This document shows, piece by piece, positions 61,001-64,000 of a stretch of 64,000 nt of DNA. A program made the translations under genes and the position numbers. The notes under the pieces are model-generated. The model saw only the letters and a list, made by a program, of their open reading frames with translations. It was not told the DNA's origin and ran no database searches. The first letter of the stretch is position 1. Each line of letters opens with the position of its first letter. The stretch comes from Erinaceus europaeus (lineage: Eukaryota; Chordata; Mammalia; Eulipotyphla; Erinaceidae), in contig NW_026647180.1 in assembly GCF_950295315.1 (NCBI RefSeq), positions 992,001 to 1,056,000 of the forward strand, written 5' to 3'.

Positions 61001-62254
61001 GTCCACCTGCCTGCATCTTGGTCCTGCTCCCTCCCAAAAAGATTTTTTTCCCTTGTTTCACTGAGAAACAGGCATCACATAGGAGAGTCAGGCAGTGGGA
61101 AACAAAAAGCCTTTTTTTTTTTTTTTTTTACCCTACTGATGGACCAGCTTCTGGGAAGTACAGGTTTTGAACCTGAAAACGCTGTCTGCCTCTGCCTGTC
61201 TCTGAGTCCACTGGAGGAGCCACTGCCCCAGGCAGACCTTGTGCTCAGAGTGGGGTGTTTTCGCCAGTCCTAGGCTTGCACAGCGCACTTGGGATTGGGT
61301 TGCCTGAGATCCAAATGTTACATTGTAGATTGTTTGCAGTTCCGGCTCCCCAGGACATTGGACAGACCCAACTGCTCTGGGGATACCCAGAGAAAAAGAC
61401 TCTTCCCATCCTTAGTGCAAATGGAGTGGAGGGGGAGGGGAGAGATGTGCATGTGTGGGATACTCATGCCCAGGTGTGTGTGAGGGGCCCTGACAGGGGT
61501 TAGAAGGGGGTTGAGGGGCAGAAGGAGACTGTTTGGGGGGCAGGCTGCAGGCAGGGGAGCCCCTGAATAGGTGCAGGGCTGTGTGTGCCTGTGGTGGCAG
61601 GGCGTTAGGGCAGGTCCCCCTGCAGGATGGTGAAGATGGCAGCTGGGCTGTCCCAGGGCCCCCAGGGCTGGAGGGCAGCAGCAGGCTGGCAGGAAAGGAG
61701 GCAAACAGTAGATGACAGTTGGGGAGCTGGGGGACAGGGGGCAAGGGGAAAAGGGGGCATCCTTGCGGAGAAGGGGGAGGGGGCTGGACTGGAGAGTGGG
61801 TGGAGCTGGAGGCAGGCAGGTCCCAAGAATCAGGAACTGACAGGGCCAGATACCTGCACCCACCCACTGGGTAGCAGCTGCAGCAGCCAGAGCAGCAGCC
61901 CTGGCTTGCCTAGGCCAAGGGCCCTGAATGAGTCCCTATGAGGATGAGGAAGGGGACGGGGAGGGGTAGAGGGAGGGGGAGGAGGGCCGCTGAAAGCAGG
62001 CAACGGGTCTACAGGCTCCTCCACTATGGAGGCCTGTGTCCAGGTGGCTGCCCGCCAGATCCGGGGCAGCTCAGGGCTCCCAGGGCCCTGGGGGGTGTCT
62101 GTGGGTTGGGGGCTGTCAGTCAGTCAGTCTGTCTGTGTGTCAGTGCAGTTGCTTGGACAGGGGCCTGGCGGCCCTTGGACCCCAGCCCTGGGCTGTCAGA
62201 TGCCGGCCCCGTCCCCGGACACTCCCCCACCATGCCCCTTGCCTCTGAGCCCTG
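58067..62254 (+). repeat. Macrosatellite unit 15 (4,188 bp), crosses the homogenisation edge
   Basis: Internal map: X-box 58205-58217, NRF1 58256-58269, pentamer 58518-58749 (232 bp, longest, apparently by an internal duplication with one copy reading 'ctcttgtcc'), SINE A 59339-59612 (15 TTC), SINE triplet 59689-60816, poly-T 61112-61129 (18 T). It matches the array up to 61,870. From 61,871 on it carries the divergent type continued in unit 16. Confidence 0.95.
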
Positions 62255-62314
62255 CCCTCCTGCGCTGGCTTTGGCCTGGGGCTCTGGCTCTGGTGGCTGG
62301 CCACCACCACTCAG

Positions 62315-62401
62315 ATCAAATTCCGGGTGGGTGTCATGGCTGCTGCCACCACCACTGCCTCCCTAGGGGTCTACTGGGTGGGCGGGGTCCTCGTTGCCTA
62401 G
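62315..62401 (+). CDS. Candidate terminal exon (29 codons with stop), divergent copy
   Basis: Same reading frame as 61-147 in the divergent edge unit: IKFRVGVMAAATTT followed by ASLGVYWVGGVLVA and TAG at 62399-62401. A CAG at 62312-62314 could serve as a splice acceptor. The differences from the array copy are AAA/AAG, CGG/AGG and GTT/GTG, all silent, plus TAC/AAC. This pattern resembles purifying selection on a real coding end, although four sites are few. The stop codon lies inside the X-box of the next promoter, so an upstream gene would end exactly where the downstream promoter begins. Product not recognised. Confidence 0.35.
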   Translation: MKFRVGVMAAATTTASLGVYWVGGVLVA

Positions 62402-62405
62402 CAAC
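62393..62405. promoter_or_regulatory. RFX X-box, strong form, divergent unit
   Basis: GTTGCCTAGCAAC matches the X-box with GTTGCC as the left half-site and AGCAAC as the right half-site, spaced by one T. It sits 6 bases after the GC box and 39 bases before the NRF1 palindrome (62444-62457). The array copies differ by T to G in the left half. Confidence 0.6.
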
Positions 62406-62443
62406 CTCTGGAGCCCTCTGTGGTGTCCCCCTCCCAGGATTCT

Positions 62444-62457
62444 GTGCGCATGCGCAC
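62444..62457. promoter_or_regulatory. Palindromic NRF1 site, divergent unit
   Basis: The 14-base palindrome is unchanged from the array form although flanking bases differ, for example 'cccctcccagg' in place of the C run. Conservation of the site across the divergence fits a functional element, but with 16 related copies the argument is weak on its own. Confidence 0.65.
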
Positions 62458-62488
62458 TGGCACTGGGCAGCCCAACTGTCCTGCCACT

Positions 62489-62691
62489 ATGTCAAGAGGC
62501 AGCAACCAGACCCCTGGGCCCTGTCACAGAGGGACGGAAGAAAGGGAGGTCAGCGCTGACCGACGACGGACCTCGGGGCTGGCAGCCAAGAGAGCAGAGG
62601 AGGAGTTGCGCCCAGGAGCCAGGGAGCCCAGGCTACAGCTACCTACATGCCTGCCGGCCTTGCTGTATGCCGGTATTCTACCTCTGTCCAG
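62489..62691 (+). CDS. Candidate first coding exon in the divergent unit, open for 67 codons
   Basis: The frame opens at ATG 62489, 32 bases after the NRF1 palindrome, with MSRGSNQTPGPCHRGT. It continues as an Arg/Glu-rich segment (EEREVSADRRRTSG, AAKRAEEELRPGAREP) and reaches a strong donor-like CAG|GTGGGT at 62691/62692, phase 2. The composition before the pentamer tract is more protein-like than the tract itself. I do not recognise the product. Position behind a GC-box/X-box/NRF1 module suggests the start of a gene of ciliated or germ cells, but it could equally be 5' UTR. Against coding: most differences from the array copy change the residue. Confidence 0.35.
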
Positions 62692-63427
62692 GTGGGTTTC
62701 TCAGTTCCTCTCCTGTCCTCTCCTGTCCTCTCCTGTCCTCTCCTGTCCTCTCCTGTCCTCTCCTGTCCTCTCCTCTCCTCTCCTCTCCTCCCCTGTCCGC
62801 TCCGCTCCTCTTTTCTCTCCTCACTTCCGGGTGCCCTGATCACCAGCTCGAGCGCTTTTGACATTTTACCTGTGACAGCTGCCCACACCACCCCTCCGCG
62901 TCCCTGACGTGACCCAGCTCACAGGCTCCCCTGCTCACCCCACCCACACCCACACGCCCCACCACATTCCCTGGATCAGCTCCTCTGCCCTATTCAGCCA
63001 AACTGCCCAGTTGGCAACATATCTGTGCAGGCTTGACTGCCTTTATCATTCAAGGTTATATCTCCTTTTGTATTTAGCTTGGTTGATTGTGGATGGATAG
63101 TTGGATGGATGGATGGATGGATGGATGGAAGGATGGATGGATGGAAGGATCGAGTGATGAACGGGTTGATCGATTGGTTTGGTAGAGGCAGAGAGCCATC
63201 TAGGGGTACTTGAGACCTTTGGCATCAGAGCCCTAGTCTGCTGTCGAATGTAACACATTAACTGCTCAATAAATAAATGAATAAATCAATAAAATAAACT
63301 GGGTCAACAAAAAACACGGTGTCTTTCAGCTTTCTGGATATGGTATGCTGTGAGGATCTTAATAAGGAAAGCATTGTCCAAAGCAGCCCCTTGAAATGTT
63401 GGAATATTTCATTTTCCCTTCTTCTTC

Positions 63428-63459
<32 letters not shown>

Positions 63460-64000
63460 CTTCTTCTTCTTCTTCTTCGTCTTCTTCTTCTTCTTCTTCT
63501 TCTTCTTCTTCTTCTTCTTTTTTGTTTCTTTGCTTTCTATTATCTTGATTTATTTTTTGGAATGGACAGTCAGGAATCAAGAGGGAAGGGAGGGATAGAG
63601 ATTTTGAGAACCAGAGAGACACGTGTAGCACTTCAGCACCACTTGTAAAGATTTCCCCCTGCAGGTGGGGACCAAGGCCTTGAACCCGGGTCCTCCTACA
63701 GTGTAACATGAGTGTTTAACCAGGTGAGGCACCACCTGCTACCCTTAATGTGACATTTGTTTTAGCAATGAAAAGAAATTCTCTTTGCTAGGTAAGAAAT
63801 AAATAAAATATAAATAAATAAATAAAAGTGCTTTTACATTTACACAGTGGATACACACACTCCGACATATTCATGTATATTACCTGTACTATTTATTTAT
63901 TTATTTATTTATTTATTGCCACAAGGGGTTATTGCCACAACTCAGTGCCAGCACCTCGAATCCACTGCTCCTATGTTCCGTTTTTCCTCTTTTTGCTGCC

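Larger units (their letters stand above)
1..61870 (+). repeat. Homogenised macrosatellite array, ~4.15-kb units, 15 copies
   Basis: The whole span is a head-to-tail series of units 4,119 to 4,196 bases long. Unit starts, taken at the sequence equivalent to base 1, are 1, 4135, 8306, 12488, 16684, 20836, 24962, 29083, 33243, 37389, 41508, 45640, 49777, 53920 and 58067. Away from simple-sequence tracts, neighbouring units differ by only a handful of substitutions each, so the array has been homogenised recently. Length differences come almost entirely from six simple tracts (C run, pentamer, TGGA, TTC, TTTA, poly-T). Each unit has private variants, which argues against an assembly loop copying one read. 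The left edge of the array lies outside the window. The right edge of homogenisation is at about 61,870. Confidence 0.97.
62255..64000 (+). repeat. Divergent edge unit 16, partial (1,746 bp in window)
   Basis: Collinear with units 1-15 but clearly diverged: I count about 30 base differences by eye between 62,255 and 62,700, against a handful per whole unit inside the array. Internal map: X-box 62393-62405 (GTTGCC form), NRF1 62444-62457, pentamer 62706-62822 (117 bp, shortest), SINE A 63419-63740 with the longest TTC tract, interrupted by single 'tac' and 'gtc' triplets, and the start of the first SINE module. The unit is cut by the window end, so whether further units follow is unknown. Confidence 0.95.

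Noticed and set aside
1..61870. Assembly artefact from collapsed or looped repeats
   Set aside because: Units have private substitutions and indels plus a consistent subfamily order, and pentamer lengths vary in exact 5-base steps. An artefact would give exact copies. Raw reads would still be needed to fix the copy number.
1..64000. Regularly repeated structure as a CRISPR array
   Set aside because: The period is about 4.15 kb with no short repeat/spacer pattern, and the sequence is clearly vertebrate.
1..64000. Ribosomal DNA or a homeobox macrosatellite such as D4Z4
   Set aside because: No rRNA sequence and no homeobox-like frame is present in the unit.

Overview
This window is not a bacterial or gene-dense region. 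It is a vertebrate, almost certainly mammalian, tandem array (macrosatellite) with a repeat unit of about 4.15 kb (4,119 to 4,196 bases). Fifteen head-to-tail units and the start of a sixteenth fill all 64 kb. The SINE families inside the unit have the tRNA-derived heads and long T/G/A-rich bodies that I recognise, from memory, as typical of hedgehogs (Erinaceidae, probably Erinaceus). I could not run a search, so the species is an inference. No rRNA, tRNA gene, CRISPR array, phage or intact multi-exon protein gene is visible.

Layout of one unit (phase set by base 1 of the window; positions for unit 1). 1-450 is a CpG- and GC-rich promoter-like core with a possible 29-codon terminal exon, a GC box, an RFX X-box, a perfect palindromic NRF1 site and a possible first exon. 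451-617 is a TCCTC/TCCTG pentamer tract. 617-885 holds an ETS-like and a CRE-like motif. 886-963 is a TGGA tract. 1081-1118 is a cluster of AATAAA motifs. 1210-1474 is a minus-strand SINE with a TTC/GAA tract. 1551-2686 holds three SINE-plus-spacer modules, themselves an old tandem triplication. 2687-2981 is unique spacer. 2982-3125 is a poly-T run plus a B-box-like remnant. 3126-4134 is a G-rich segment with quadruplex-prone runs and weak exon-like signals on both strands.

Units 1-15 are nearly identical apart from microsatellite lengths and a few substitutions that define subfamilies (2-4; 7-8; 9, 10, 13-15; 11-12). From base 61,871 to the end the sequence becomes clearly divergent. I read this as the edge of homogenisation. 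The divergent copy (unit 16) looks more ancestral: its X-box is the stronger GTTGCC form, its possible first exon is open for 67 codons where all array copies carry a TAG, and its SINE keeps a better consensus.

The main interest is an undescribed macrosatellite that carries a GC-box/RFX/NRF1 promoter module in every unit (16 copies in 64 kb), apparently captured from a gene boundary. This is comparable in concept to other promoter-bearing macrosatellites. All counts and alignments here were made by eye.
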